Positions 36,231 to 49,499 of a DNA stretch of 64,000 bases are shown here, piece by piece. Under the pieces are notes generated by a model. The model saw only the letters and a program-made list of their open reading frames with translations. It did no database searches and had not been told where the DNA came from. The stretch covers positions 124,001 through 188,000 of the forward strand of contig JAJOHG010000057.1 in the NCBI GenBank assembly GCA_021029095.1. Reading direction: 5' to 3'. Numbering within the stretch: position 1 is the first letter of the stretch; each line of letters opens with the position of its first letter. This DNA is from Phellopilus nigrolimitatus (taxonomy: Eukaryota; Basidiomycota; Agaricomycetes; Hymenochaetales; Hymenochaetaceae). A program made the position numbers and the translations under genes.

Positions 36231-37295
36231 ATGTTTTCCGTCGTTGTTGCTTGCCTCGCTTTGTTCAGTTTCCTACCTGCCATACATGCTGACTGGTGGA
36301 CAGTTGAATGGGACGCGCCGGAATTTATTGAGCTGTCGGGCGACATGATAGTCCCTAACGTTCCTAATCCTCCGGGAACGCCTTATGTTTGGCCGGGCCT
36401 ACAACCTGGTTCCACTGGAGTCTTACAGGCTGTGTTAGATGGGAGGTACAGTTTTCTCTTTTGTCCTTTCAATTTTGCAAGATACTGAGATCTTTCCTTA
36501 CTACACAGATCTGGTACTTGGTGGATAGGAGACGGGTATGCCCTTTCGCCGAGTCGTGAGCGTATCTGCGAGGAAAGCTTACTTCAGAGTTATTTTAGAT
36601 ATTATGGAACGCCGAGGTACGCGGCCCGTAGCGTCACTGCCTTCTTCAGCAGCCGACAATTACTCACAGCTTGCCTTGGGGTGCCGGAATCAATGCATAT
36701 CTTAGTACGCACTTGGCAGGGCTTTCAAAGATAGAATGCAAACACTGGCTGAATCGTTCTGTCGGTTTCCATTAGACCAAACCGTTCATTTCTCTTTCAC
36801 TGTCGATTCGAGCGGAAACTGGACCTGTACACTATCCGGCCCTAGCACAGCAGAAACTACCCTCTCCCTTCCGGGTTTGACTATGAATCGGTGCGTCCGC
36901 CAGTATCAATATTAGCTGACACGTGCTTAAACGAACAACCCCTCCACCCCGACAACCACAAGTGCCATATTGGCCGTCGAACTGTATGATGTAGACTTCA
37001 ACTTCGGGCCGGTCGTTGTAAGATATATCACCCTTCCATGAAATCAGGAGATCTAACTTTACTTTCAATGTAGTACCAGAACGTCAAGATCGTGGCTTCG
37101 ACTGATGCAAGCAGTTGGTGCGGATCGACCGTTTCGCTTGGCTACAGCAGCGGGGTATGTATTATGGTTCATCGGTTGGATGTTATCTCGTATTCATAAC
37201 TTTCGTGGACTCAACAGGAGTACACAGTTAACGGAGCGACGGCGAGCAACAACACATGCTCTGTCAGTGAAGTGATCATGCCAAGTGCTTCATAA
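36231..37295 (+). CDS. Secreted protein of unknown function (beta-rich)
   Basis: Eight short exons: 36231-36445, 36509-36535, 36578-36616, 36670-36704, 36731-36890, 36963-37017, 37074-37154, 37218-37295; 229 residues. A signal peptide (MFSVVVACLALFSFLPAIHA) is followed by alternating beta-type sequence with VWPGLQPGSTGVLQAV, GTWWIGDG and three N-glycosylation-type sites. Four or so cysteines could pair. The strand pattern suggests a jelly-roll or other beta-sandwich. I recall similar sequences only as hypothetical secreted proteins of Agaricomycetes, so no function is given. Exons this short make the exact splice sites less certain, though all phases fit. Confidence 0.6.
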
Positions 37296-37591
37296 GGGAC
37301 AGGCTCAGGAGGTTTAGTCCAATACTAGAGGCGAGGTGCAATGCTCTGTGTGAGAATTTTGGAACCAGGAAATGACTATGTATGATCTTTTTCGTTCTTT
37401 ATACGAAGACGTAGACAATGGGACGAGTGCCGTGGCACGATTATATAATAATATAGCTTATCTTATCTTTGCCAATGCTTTCTTGCCGCTAGTACTGTCG
37501 CCGTCCCCGCCGCCGACGTCGGGGTCGAAATTCGAACCATCCGTCGCCGCCAGCTCAACGTCAAAAGCACAATCGCCAATATTCTGAAAGG

Positions 37592-40445
37592 ATGCGTCTC
37601 CTTCCTCGAGAACAGGAGAAGCTCCTCCTCCACCAGGCCGGCTTCCTCGCCCAAAAGCGCCTCGCACGGGGTCAGCGGCTGAACCGGGCGGAGGCCATCG
37701 CGCTCATCGCGTCTCAATTGCAGGAGCGCATTCGCGATGGAAACCACTCCGTTGCCGCACTCATGCAACTCGGGAAGAATATGCTCGGACGGAGACACGT
37801 CCTGCCTGCCGTCGTCCCGTTGCTGCATGAGATCCAGGTCGAGGGTACTTTTCATGACGGGTGAGCAATCTTCCAATTCTCCAAAGTAATTGACTCGAAT
37901 AATACAGCGTATTCCTCGTCACCGTGCACGACCCCATCTGCACCGAGTCCGGAAACCTCGAAGAGGCGCTTTACGGCTCCTTCCTGCCCATCCCCTCCTC
38001 CGCCCTCTTCCCCGTCATCGACCCTGCCGAATACGCTCCCGAGAGTGCGCCGGGCGCCGTCGTTGTACGTAAGGAGCGCATTGCGATCAATGCAGGCAGA
38101 TCGCGCCTGCGCCTGCGCGTCACAAACAACGGTGACCGGCCTGTGCAAATCGGCTCGCACTACCACTTCGTCGAGACGAACGGCGCGCTATTCTTCGACC
38201 GTGCCCGCGCTTACGGCAGGCGGCTCGATATTCCCGCGGGCACCGCCGTGCGCTTTGAGCCGGGGGACACTAAGACCGTCGCTCTGGTGTCCATTGCGGG
38301 TGCATGCATCGTCTCCGGCGGGAACGCACTCGCGACGGGCGTAATCGACCCAAGCCGTACGGACGCAATCGTCACTGCGCTTGTGCAGAAGGGCTTTGGA
38401 CACCGCCCCGAACCTGGTGCGCTCGAGGTCGACCAGGACACGACTATGGCACGCGAGGCGTATGCGTCCATGTTTGGCCCGACCGTGGGTGATAGGGTCC
38501 GCCTTGGCGACACGGCGCTCTGGATCGAGGTGGAGAACGATCTAGCTGTCTACGGTGACGAAGTCAAATTCGGCGGGGGCAAGACCATCCGCGAGGGCAT
38601 GGGCCAAGCGACGAACCGGGCTTCTGCCGACACGCTCGACCTCGTTATCACTAACAGCCTCATTGTCGACTATTCCGGGATATACAAAGCCGACATCGGA
38701 GTTAAAGACGGGATTATCGTAGGGATCGGCAAGGCCGGCAACCCCGACGTCATGGCAGGCGTTGACCCCGCGCTCACCATCGGGTCTTCCACCGAGGTCA
38801 TCGCAGGCGAGAAGCTGATCGTCACCGCGGGCGCCATCGACGCGCACGTACACTACATCTGTCCACAGCAGGTGCGCGAGGCGCTCGCCGCAGGGACCAC
38901 GACACTCGTCGGCGGCGGCACGGGCCCCAGTGCGGGTACAAACGCGACAACATGTACCCCCAGCCCGCGTGATGTGCGCGTGATGATGGCCGCTACGGAC
39001 GGGATGCCGATGAACTTTGCATTCACGGGCAAAGGGAACGACGCGGGCCCGAAGGCCCTCGAGGAGGTCGTACGGGCAGGCGCGGCGGGATTGAAGCTCC
39101 ATGAAGTGAGGCACCTACGATCGGGGTAGCTGCATTTCCATTCTGACAGGAAGTCGTAGGATTGGGGCTCGACGCCCGCTGCTATCAAGAACTGCCTCGA
39201 TGTCGGCGACAAATACGATGTTCAGGTCAACATCCATACAGACACTCTGAACGAGAGCGGCTTTGTCGAAAGTACTTCGTCCCATTTTATTCCCCTCTCC
39301 GATTCTGAACTATGTTCATTATAAGGCACCATCGACGCCTTTAAAGGCCGCACGATCCACACCTATCACACCGAGGGTGCTGGTATGCCAATATATTCAA
39401 CTTCTGGGATCTACCACTAAGTCATCGTAGGCGGTGGGCATGCGCCCGACATCATTGTCGTCTGCGGTCTCGACAACGTCCTGCCGTCTTCTACGAACCC
39501 CACGCGTCCATTTACAAACAATACGCTCGACGAGCACCTCGACGTACGTCCTTCTCCCCTTCCCTCTGGATTCACCCTACTTACCACCCGCCTCCATTGC
39601 GCGACACAGATGCTCATGGTCTGCCACCACCTCGATAAATCCATCCCAGAGGACCTCGCCTTCGCCGAGTCGCGCATTCGCGCAGAGACAGTTGCGGCCG
39701 AGGACGTCCTGCATGACCTCGGTGCCATCTCGATGATTAGCTCCGACTCGCAGGCGATGGGTCGCGTCGGTGAGGTCGTCAGCCGCACATGGCGCACGGC
39801 GAGCAAGATGCGCGAGATGCGCGGGCCGCTCGTCGAGCTTGGCGATGAAGAAGGGAAGGATAATGGACGTGTGAAGCGCTATATCTCGAAGTATACCGTC
39901 AACCCGGCGATCACGCACGGGTTTGCACACCTCGTCGGCTCAGTCACTGTCGGCCAGCTCGCTGACCTCGTTCTCTGGAAACCCGAGAATTTTGGCGCGA
40001 AGCCCGAGCTCGTACTCAAATCTGGAACCATCGCTTGGGCCCAAGTGCGTTACCCGTTTCCTCCACATTCTTCAGGAAGGAGGAAGGAGGTGCTCATATT
40101 TCTCATTGACAGATGGGGGATGCGAACGGCTCGATCCCGACCGTGCAGCCCGTGTACGGGCAGCCGATGTGGGGCGCGCAGGCGGATGCCGCGGCGCTCA
40201 CCTCGCTTGTCTTCGTCTCCCAGATCTCCATCGCCTCCGGGACGATCGCGTCGTACGGCACGCGCAAGCGCGCAGAAGCCGTGCGTGGGTGTCGCAACGT
40301 CACGAAGCGCGACATGAAGTGGAACAGCGAGACACCGAAAATGCGTGTCGATCCCGAAAGCTACGAAGTCACCGCGGATGGTGTCGTGATGGACGTGCAA
40401 CCTGCGGACAAGCTGCCGCTCGGGAGAATGTATAATCTTTTCTAG
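37592..40445 (+). CDS. Urease (fused gamma-beta-alpha chain)
   Basis: Nickel enzyme that hydrolyses urea to ammonia and carbamate in the cytosol. Seven exons: 37592-37860, 37908-39105, 39160-39271, 39326-39382, 39431-39543, 39610-40044, 40113-40445; 838 residues, as in fungal and plant single-chain ureases. The gamma-like part begins [17 protein letters not shown]; the beta-like part contains [15 protein letters not shown]; the alpha part starts near [20 protein letters not shown]. Active-site ligands are visible: HVH in [11 protein letters not shown], the carbamylated Lys in LKLHEDWG (an intron follows two residues after), His in [11 protein letters not shown] and YHTEGAGGGHAPD, the flap MVCHHLD and the Asp of SSDSQAMGR. 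Nickel delivery by UreD/F/G-type proteins encoded elsewhere is expected. Confidence 0.97.
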
Positions 40446-41584
40446 GAATGTTAAAAAACGCTGAGTGCCGGTTGTTTGTTTTCGGTGGGAGAGGTATTTG
40501 AGGATGGACAAAGGATCGAATTGTTGCTAATGTACAGGCTATTGTTGATAACCAGCGGGGTTGCAAGAAGAATTTGTTCAAATGTAATATGCACGCTTTT
40601 TGGCATCAAAGAGTTTTGGTTTATCTCTTTCATCGTCGACCAGAAAAACGATACATGAGGTACCAAACTACAAGGCCTGCGATTTGGTTAGGCTTTCGGG
40701 AAGAGTGTTGTACATGTCCATCTGTCAAAGACACTGTTGGACAAAAAAAAGAGGAGACTAAGTCCACTGTCTAAAGTTCTTCTAAAAGTCAGTCTTCACC
40801 TTTCAAACGTCGTTTACAGAAGCTCTAAATACACCTGATTGTTCCGAGATCACTATCGAACTTGATATTTTCGTAGACTTCTTTCGTCACGCTCGGGCTC
40901 GACTGTTTCATGAACATCTGTTTCAATTCGGCTCAAGCCTGGGGGGTTTTTTTTTGTAAGATTCCTTTTGTACTGCACAGTACATTCTAATAATGCTTTA
41001 CTAGGTTTACTTGTGCCAGTGTCAACGCTGTGCGAGATGCATACATCATTGTCCTTGAAAACAAACACATTTTACCGCCTCCTGAGATACGGCTGTGTGG
41101 ACCATGCTCTTCTAATCATACTTGACTTAGCTCAGGATTCTCTAATGAAGTGCGTTGTCACTTTTCGGAAGCCCAAACGTTTGAAGAACGTCAAATTACA
41201 CACATTCTTTTCAAGTCAAAAAGAGATCCTAATGATCAGCGGGAAAACGATCACGAATAGAGGCGTTCACTTTGACTTCATGGCGGATCCTAGTCTTCAG
41301 AATAATTATGTGCTTTACAACATGCGACGCCAGTCCTGGGGTTCCCGCGCATGGATATTTCCCAACTGACTGATTGCAGGTCGGGTGCTTTTGGAATATG
41401 CACCTCATTTCTTGTTGCTCTGCTCTAATTTGTCTCCAGCACATTCCTAAGCAAACTGTGTTCTGTCTTGCTTAGTATCAGATCATCACCCAAGGCGCGA
41501 CTCAAAGAGGTCTTGCCATCGGACAACTTCTGACTTCCATGACATCGCAAATTGACAAAAATACTCGTCTCTCGACCTCGAATT
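40446..41584. other. Intergenic, no recognised gene
   Basis: AT-rich interval after urease. Open frames (e.g. 40968-41369) lack recognisable motifs and convincing splice partners. Confidence 0.5.
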
Positions 41585-41592
41585 TATATAAA
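41585..41592 (+). promoter_or_regulatory. TATA box of the cysteine-rich secreted gene
   Basis: TATATAAA 90 bp before the ATG at 41675. Confidence 0.6.
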
Positions 41593-41674
41593 GGTGGCAA
41601 ACTATGCACGAAGCTTTAGACCCCCTCAGGTCTACTTATTGATACCAGCAGCTTCTCCACTCTATTCACAAGTT

Positions 41675-42512
41675 ATGAAGGCCTTCGCTACTCCTCTCAT
41701 CGTTCTTGCCCTCTTCCTCGGTGCACTCGGCGCTAATCTCAACGTTCGTGCGCCTGAGATCGCTGGGACGGACAAGTGTCCCTCAGCACATGTAGTTGCA
41801 TCGTCGACTGTCACTTTCGGCGGCCACAGCATACAGCGCACAACGTTTTCTTGCCCGGATGGCGGCTTCCTGAGCACACCTCCGCTCTTGACCAAGACAA
41901 ATTTCTCAAGCACTCAGATATCCTGGAAGGGCAACGCCCTAGAGATGCGCAACGAGGCTGAGTGCACGTCTAATGTTAATTGCCAGTGTGGAACAGTCTG
42001 TGGGTTTTTTTTTTTCCTTTTTTACTTCCGTTGATAACACCAGTGACAATATTTTGCAGTTGAATGTGGTTGCCAGGACCTTCCCGCTAAGGCGCCAAAC
42101 CCGGATGACTGTACATATCTAAGCAATGCCACGCAGATCATCGCCGAAGCAGATGGCCCGACATTCACTGTCGATCCTGGCACTTTCGAAAGGATTTCGT
42201 ATAAGACTTGCGCGCTCGAGTGGACCAACTTTGATATCATCTCTTTGGAGTATTGCTGGGACGATCTTGTCAGCATTCCTTCAGATTATTTGTTTTGTTT
42301 GCTGACCCGATACGGCCGTTTTTTCCACTTTCTCAAAGGGTGAGACAGGGGGCGCCATGAGCGACAATTGCTTCTCGCCTTCGACGGGCGGTGGATCCGC
42401 TGCGGCCTGCAACGGGACTGACGCCATGTGGGAACTCAGGTAAGGGATTTTTTAAAGAGCGTTATGAATTATAATGCTTATCATCAATGTTTTCAGGTCT
42501 CTTCGCGTGTGA
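41675..42512 (+). CDS. Secreted cysteine-rich protein, unknown family
   Basis: Four exons: 41675-41999, 42060-42268, 42339-42439, 42497-42512; 216 residues. The signal peptide is MKAFATPLIVLALFLGALGA. The mature part has roughly a dozen cysteines, several clustered in NCQCGT and ECGCQDLP, and N-glycosylation-type sites (NFSS, NATQ, NGTD). The spacing suggests a disulfide-stabilised extracellular protein, possibly a small secreted effector-like protein; I do not recognise the fold. The last exon adds only five codons. A TATA box is at 41585-41592. Confidence 0.65.
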
Positions 42513-43010
42513 TATTGATATATAATGTTGTTGATAGACGCCTTTCAAGTGAGCAAGGGCCATACGTAATATCTTTTTCTCGTATCATTTCTTCTTGAAT
42601 TTGAGAATATTTCTTGCGCTATGCATATGTATAATCTAAGTGATGAGTATTAAATTTTTGAAACGCCATCTTTGGCTGCTTTATCCTTCTTTGGGTCTCA
42701 AGTGCTCGTGAAATTTCAACTGAACGAAGATTTGCTCAGCAACTCCTTACGCGTCAGCCCAGATGAGACGCGTTATGTAGTAAGCATGTGAAATGTGACA
42801 CAGTCGTGACAGGCGCGTGCGGCTCTTCCTAGATCTGTCACGGTTGTCTCTGTCTGGCTTTCAACTCATATATTTATTTCTTGGACAAAGGTACGTCAAT
42901 AGCAAGCAGGCTGGAATCAGGATAGCCTTTTCATACTTACCTACTGTTTGAACTTGTCTATTGTTTGAAGGAGCCAGGCTGAAAGGTGACACGACATCCG
43001 AACCATTCTT
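42513..43010. other. Intergenic, upstream of NBS1
   Basis: 3' flank of the cysteine-rich gene and NBS1 upstream region; no clear TATA box or other feature. Confidence 0.5.
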
Positions 43011-46000
43011 ATGTGGGTGATTGAAGGGGCGTTCGATGGGGATAGCCCCGGAAATCTCGAGCGGAAAAGTAAGTAGTCTGATTTGAGCAGCGATAGCTAT
43101 GCTTATTGTCCATTTACAGAATGTAAAGTTCTTAAGCCTGGCAGGAGTTATCCGTTAGGCAGAAAAGCGAAACATCCTTTGCAACTTGTCCTCAGCCACC
43201 CCAAGATATCTGCGGAACATGTCACCTTTGTTGTTGGTGAACATACCGTGGATAGTATCGTACGTTTGCCGCGCTCTCATGGCCGATATGAACTCAACAT
43301 GTCGACAGTCCGATCCATTATTCAGACCTACTCTGACGTTGCAGAATCTCAAGAGCAAGACAATGCAAGTAAGCAGAGACATCAATGGGGCGAAGGACAG
43401 AGTGAGCATAGATGGAATGGCGAAGGGTGAACTACTCCCTGGGGACACTATTGCGCTCGTAACAGGAATATATGCCAAGTGCGTCTCCAAGGATATTCTT
43501 CATCTCTATGACTAACTTTCTCTAGCGTTTACTGGCGCCCTGTCTGCTGTTATGTATCATCAAAAACTCCAGCGCTCCCGCTGGATAAGTGCGCATCATT
43601 GGGTGTAAAGATTGTCTCAACATGTCGCCCTGAAATCACGCACCACCTGACCCCGACACTCAGTACGACGCCCGCGATAGCAACTACTCTGCTTGTTCCT
43701 GCGCAGCTTGTGCGCCTAGACTGGCTCACGGAGCTACTTCATTTGGGTGAAACTGCCGCGTCCGCTAGCGGCCATTCTATGCTTGAGTTCGATTATCGAC
43801 TACCCGATGAGGCGCGTCATCGACCCACGTTCGCTCCTTCGTTATCTGCGCAGCTGAAAACTCTTGCGCCATGGGAACCGACTATCAAGCGCGTGGAGCT
43901 GCTCAAAGGCTGGCGATTCGTATTCATTGGTGAGAAGGGAAGAGAACTCGATTCGGAGACGCGCGCTCTCGTGGAACGTGGTGGGGGTGAATACGAGGCG
44001 TTTGATGTTTCTGGAGGTGCGACACGCTGGCGGCAGGCGCTTGCGCGGAACAAGCGCAAGGCGGAAGCGGAGAGCGGAAAGGGACTCAGCGTTATTGGAG
44101 AAACCGACACGTTAAAAGTCGCTGCTGGAGATACATGGGATAGCATGCTGGATGTGCTGAAATCGTGAGGATTCTTCTATTTCTACACGAAAGTGTAATT
44201 GCTGAACGGAAAAAGGTCTGGGCTGCGTATTATCGGACGCATTCAGTTAATCGAGGCAGTTCTTTGCGTCGACACCAGTCGTATCGACTCAACTCTGGGC
44301 GCGGACAACGATCAAGGTAAACTAAACCATTCCGATCCTCGAGAAAACTAAAAGAAAAGTATTATAGAGTCCTCACTGCCCGACGGTGTCCCGAATACAC
44401 ATCCGGAAGAGTTTTCATCACAGCTTCAACCGGAAAACATCACGCCTCCACAGGAGCTTGAGTCCGCACCACGATCACGTCTTCGGAAGCGCGTCTCGCC
44501 GGCATCGCGCGGGACTACACCGTCTGTTGTTGACGTTGGGTCAATGCCGCCACCTCGCGGATCTGCTGCGGCAGAGGATTCATCTGCGCGCGAACCTGTC
44601 CGTGCTAGCGAGGAGCCTGAGGGAACGGCCGGGCGAAAGAGGGTTAGCCAGACCAACTGTTTCCTAAGCAATTTAGGTATAACTTTTTTTTGTTAAGCCA
44701 CTTGTAAGGCGCGCACGGACGAATGCAGCGCCGCCGCTGATTCTGGGTGTTGGCGATCCGTCTATCATTGACTCGCAGCCGCCAGTGCTCGATTCTGAGC
44801 CCGTAGTACCTGCAACCAGCGCGCCAGCAACAGACAAACCTCCTTCCTCAGTATGTATCCTTGTTTTTCTCGTTTATCACCTTTTGATATGAGCCCATTC
44901 TTAACATTTTTTATACGATAAAGGCCCCTACCGTACGTTCTAGTCGGCTGAAGAAGCGCGTGCGCAGCGAAGCACCGCTGAACCCGATCCTCGCGGGGCT
45001 CGAAGCGGAGATCGCTGAAGCGACAACACAGCAGCCTCCTCTGAAACGTTTCAAAGCACTTTTTGATGAAACTGATCCTGACCGTGTCGCATCGCAAACA
45101 CCGGACTCGGCTGGCTTTAGCGGCGGGATCATAGACAGTCAGATGTTCTCGCAGTTGCCGACAGAGACTGGAGGTGTTAGCGGTAATGGTAGCGGAGACC
45201 GACTGAACTCTGTGCCCGAAGAGGTGGAGGGGAGACAGACTGCTCAGGCAGAGCGCGCCGACGAGGTTGAAGACGCTCCGATGGTAGATGCGGATGCAAA
45301 CGAACTACCTCCTTCATCAGATAAAAGACAAACTAAACCACCGTCGACTGCGCATCCTGTACCTTTCAACAGTACACAAGCGACGCAGCGGACGGCCTCG
45401 AAGAACCGCGGCGCGGCGCCAGGGAAGCCTGATACCGATGCGGCATTTCTCAAGGCGCTTGCGTCAACAAAAAAGGGAAAACGTCGCGAAGATGACTTCG
45501 ACCGAGAGTTCAACAATCTCCGCATCTCAAAGCCAGAGCAGGAGCAGGAGGCGGATGACTGGGGTGTTCTCGCAGACTTTGGCGATGAAAGCAACCTGAT
45601 GGGCAACTTCATGGTAATTGTTGAGATGGACGTCCCAGACAAGAGTGAGACTGGAAGCAGAATCACGAGCAGGGCGCAGAGTAAGGAGCCGGAGAGAGCA
45701 GAGTGGCGTGGCAAACCAGATTTCAAGAAGTTCAAGAAGGTGAGTCGGCTAAACGAAGCCATAAGAGTGTTTTCTGACCGGTTTTTCGCTAGAAAACATC
45801 TACTGGAACACGCCCCTCCGTTGAACTAGTCTTGGAGGATGAAAATGATTATGGAATGGGCTCAGGTTCAGTGTTGATTTGCGTTATCTCCTCCGGTTAT
45901 TTCTTACTAGTCAAATCAACTTTAGTGTACTGGAAAGGTGGATCGCAGAGTCAGTCACAATCGCAAGGTGTTGCGCAAAGCGAGCCTGCGACACTCCAGC

Positions 46001-46560
46001 GCCAAGAATTTCTGCAACCCAGCCAGACGCAGAACCGCGGATTCCTGCAATCTGGGCCATCGAAACCGCGCAGCCAGAGCGTGGCAAAGACGCAGCCTGC
46101 GACACGTCGGAGTCAGAGCCGGCAAATCGTATCGGAAGAGGAAAGCGAGATCAAGCCCAGATCGGCGAAAGGCAGCCAGAAAAGAGGAAAGGGTAAAGCA
46201 GATACGAATGGGAAGGGGAAAACCCAGCCTTTGTTCCTCAACACGCTCGAGGAAGAAGATGAGGATGGAGATGCGGGGAGGACGGGCCTTGATGGTCCGG
46301 TCGATGACGATTTCGACCTGAACTTGGATCTGGACTTGGATGAAGACGTGTCGGAAGATGATCCTGACCCAACACTCCGCTCAACTGCACGATCCACAAG
46401 GTCTACTGCTAAATCCAGATCCATACCGGCTAGGGAAGGGGCGGCAGCGAGACGGGTCCCAAATACGAAGAAGCGGTCTGCTGCTCTTCTGGATGATGAC
46501 TCGGACACGGGTATGACGTTCAAGGGTTTTGGTGGAAGGAAGAAAGCAAGAGCAAAATAA
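43011..46560 (+). CDS. NBS1: Nibrin/NBS1, subunit of the MRN DNA double-strand-break complex
   Basis: Regulatory subunit of MRE11-RAD50-NBS1, sensing and processing DNA double-strand breaks. Ten exons: 43011-43068, 43120-43259, 43309-43478, 43526-44164, 44216-44316, 44368-44642, 44698-44850, 44924-45739, 45793-45865, 45938-46560; 1,015 residues. The N-terminus is an FHA domain (LKPGRSYPLGRK, SHPKISAEHVTF, PLFRPTLTLQNLKSK). Tandem BRCT-like repeats follow (GVKIVSTCRPEITHHLTP, LVPAQLVRLDWLTEL, LLKGWRFVFIGEKGRELD). The long middle is disordered and Pro/Ser-rich. The MRE11-binding motif is recognisable as KPDFKKFKK, interrupted by an intron right after. An acidic Asp-rich C-terminus (about residues 935-960) may be the ATM/Tel1-binding part. 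Nuclear. Confidence 0.9.
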
Positions 46561-46741
46561 TCATTTTGGATTTACCAATTGATTTTCTTTCTACAGGGCT
46601 TGGATGGTTAGTCTCTGATCGGTAATCTAGTTATACAATAGTGGTGTTACATGAGTCTCAGTCCAGGAAATATAAACAAAACGTAGAAGGCCAACGTGCT
46701 CAACTTTCCTGACCATTCTGGATTCTGCCTTTTCTGACACC

Positions 46742-48887
46742 TTAGGCTTGAACCTCGTCCTGTTCATATGGTTCTTTGTATTTGACGCGAGGAGAATGCG
46801 ACAGAGATTGCAATTCTATGGCTTCGTCTTGAGGCTCTGGTTCGCTTCGGTGCTCTTTTTCATCTCCTCGCCACCGGCTGTTTGACGCCTCGCTGCTGGT
46901 TTGAATCGAGCTTTGATTCCGGCTTTGGAAGGACAGCAGTGTATGTTTGCCTGATCCAGACCCGGAACCCGAACCTGAGCCAGAAGACAGCTCGGAGCGC
47001 CCTTGCTTCACCTCTGGATAAATAGAAGCAAATGATGATGAGGCCTGAGTCGTCGTAATTTGCACGTCTGAATTTGAGCCATGTTCACGGATGTGCAGGA
47101 GAACGCGCGTGCAAAGGAGACTATGCACGACCCGCTGCGGTCTATGGGAAGTTCGAGCTGAGATTAGATAACATCTCTGCGAGTTTTCGAGTGAAAAGGA
47201 GCCGAGTTTATGTAAAAGGAAGGGAGTTGGCTTGAACATGAACTTACGTCGTTAACCAGTTGGCAAACTTGGGCTTTAACACGTTATCAGATTAGACGCT
47301 TGAATACATAAAATGGGCGCGACTTACCGGACCAGCGACAGCCATCAAAAGATTGACAAGAGAGAACGCTATGAGCCAAATCAGAACAAAGTAAGGATTC
47401 GACCATTGATAACACAATTTTCGACGTACAGAGAAGATAGAAATAGTAAAATAGGCCTGTACTCGAAAACTTTAGTATGAAAAACACGGACAATAAATAA
47501 GAAAGCTCACCGTCTCTATACATTAGGAGGACCAGCACGGATCGAGTTTCTCGGCCTGTAACGTATCAGAATTTTCTCATGATCTATCACATTGTACAAG
47601 GAAAATACAGAGGCAATTGCGATACTCACGAAGCTGCCGAGCTCGTATAAGCGTTAACACCACAATCGCTGCGTGATTATTGAAAGAGTGAGATGGTAAT
47701 TGATCCCAAGGAAAACGTCATAGAGCACTGACTAGTTTCACCGATTATTAGCAAAAGGAAGGCCACAAATATGATCGGACTAGTATCTTTTTTCTTCGTA
47801 CATCCACCAGCAGGCAAGGCTACATCTGTTCGAGGATTGCGTTCAAGCAAGAATGCACTTTGAAACAGACGGCGAGACAACGTACAGGAGAACGAATTGA
47901 CTTCCAACTGTGTTACCACAATGGCCGGGACGTAAATGGCCTGATTGTATGGTAAGGAAGGCTTTTTTGGTTATGGGGGATAAGATGGAAGTGAAATTTA
48001 CCAGGCCAAGAAATACGAGAATGCCGAGGATGATAGGTCTACGCCCCCATAAAGCGTAAGTACGAAACATCAAGATCACTGAATAGCGAGTAGTGGATGC
48101 ATTTAGAACGCTGGCGCGCACAAATCTGAGGAAACCTACGTTCGGCGATAATGATGCCGACAACAGTCAGCCCTACATAAAAGGTTCCTAAGTACGAAAA
48201 TAAAACGAGATAAAAAAAGGCTGTACAAACATGTCACAGCTTTGAATCCAATCAGGCGTTCCTGATGAAGTCGACGTTCAGCAACCTCAAGCTGGCAATA
48301 CCTTGCACTCACTTGATCGGTAATTGTAGCAGTCAGAACTTGAGGATCAAGCCACTTTTTCGTCAGGAAAAATATCTCTGGAGAGACTGTATGACTCACG
48401 GTGCAAGGACAAGAATGTGTCCGCAAACGGGAGATATCGATTGAGAAGATAGAGAACCTATCATAGGAGTTAGTCAAGATGAGAAGAAAATGAAGTTGCA
48501 ATTTCCTGAAGGGCACACTTTTACTGTATTCCATTGAGAGAACCATACAAGGGAAACCTGACGATGTTTTAATATCAGGTAATGAGAGCGCTCAAAACCC
48601 AAACCTCTTGGTCGAAAGTCACGAAGAAGACGTCATAGACCTAAGTTTCGTGGTTAACACACAATATAAACAATCGTTGAAACGAGTATGGTGAACAACG
48701 TACAAGTAGAGCTCCGAATGCAGCTTTAAAAATAAATTCAACATTGTAAATAGCAGGATATTTATGTAATATGACGAGGGTACTATCGTTCCTCCAATTA
48801 GGTCCTGAAACGATGTGAGTTTGTTTTATGACGGTGCATTGGCGGGCGGACGGCACTCACGATTCCAGCCTCTACTGTCACAGACAT
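46742..48887 (-). pseudogene. DUF6533-type integral membrane protein, degraded copy
   Basis: Tandem homolog of the intact gene at 52205-54345, with the same exon order (MSVTVEAGI start, VYDVFFVTFDQE, VLYLLNRYLPFADTF, ILMFRTYALWGRR, SLLCTRVLLHIRE near the end). Three differences break it. The donor after the second exon is shifted by one base (GATAGTACC against GATAGGTACC), which loses the frame into the next exon. The acceptor before the conserved ACATGT segment reads CAAAG instead of CAAGG. An extra T in a T-run in that same segment shifts the frame again. No alternative junction I tried restores it. Poor sequence quality could mimic one of these but hardly all three. Confidence 0.6.
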
Positions 48888-49188
48888 GCCATTCACCACT
48901 GGGTGTGCAGATGAAAGACAAGAACACTGGTGGTCGGAACTCCAGTATATTTCCTAAGGTTTGTAAATGATGATTTCCCGCGTCTAGGACGTTTGAGCGC
49001 CCAAATGACCGTAAAGTCGGTCCAAAGACCCTCGCCGAGTTCTTGGTCGTCGCAGACTCGGCGATATCTGGACGACGGAGGTCGCGACCCTCCTCTCCAG
49101 ATCTAAGACCCTCTGCTTTCGCGTCCTGTAAAACCTTAGATTCTGAATAGGATCTTCTTATCTCCTTATGGTAGCATACGTCAAAATA

Positions 49189-49477
49189 CAGGTGGGTCAG
49201 AAAAGTCTTCGGCCCCCCTAAAAGAGGAAAGTGGTTCCCTTATGCGTCGTTCACACAGAAAAACGTCAAGAAACGCCTTGTAGCTATGCGAGCCTTTGCC
49301 TAAGATACATATGAGAAACAAAAACTAAGTATTGGTTTGTTTTTCTGAATGAGTTGAACTGGCAGCGTACCATAGACAATCGTGAGTGGCGCCGCGAAAC
49401 GACGCCGCGTCGTTTGCTACGCAGGCGGGAACCGCCTTCCTTTTTGAGGGGGGCCGAAGACTTTTCTGACCCACCTG
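49189..49477. mobile_element. 289-bp MITE with 31-bp perfect TIRs and TA duplication
   Basis: Left end CAGGTGGGTCAGAAAAGTCT continues into a run of C's; the right end is its exact reverse complement over ~31 bp. Flanked by TA at 49187-49188 and 49478-49479. The TA target and short size fit a Tc1/mariner-type non-autonomous element. No coding capacity. Confidence 0.85.
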
Positions 49478-49499
49478 TAATGGTCTGATGCGAACAATA

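Noticed and set aside
38542..39114. 190-codon antisense frame in urease
   Set aside because: Shadow of the urease exon; no family match.
48956..49140. Short inverted CTAAGGTTT pair that could be a further MITE
   Set aside because: Only nine bases and no target duplication; not enough support.
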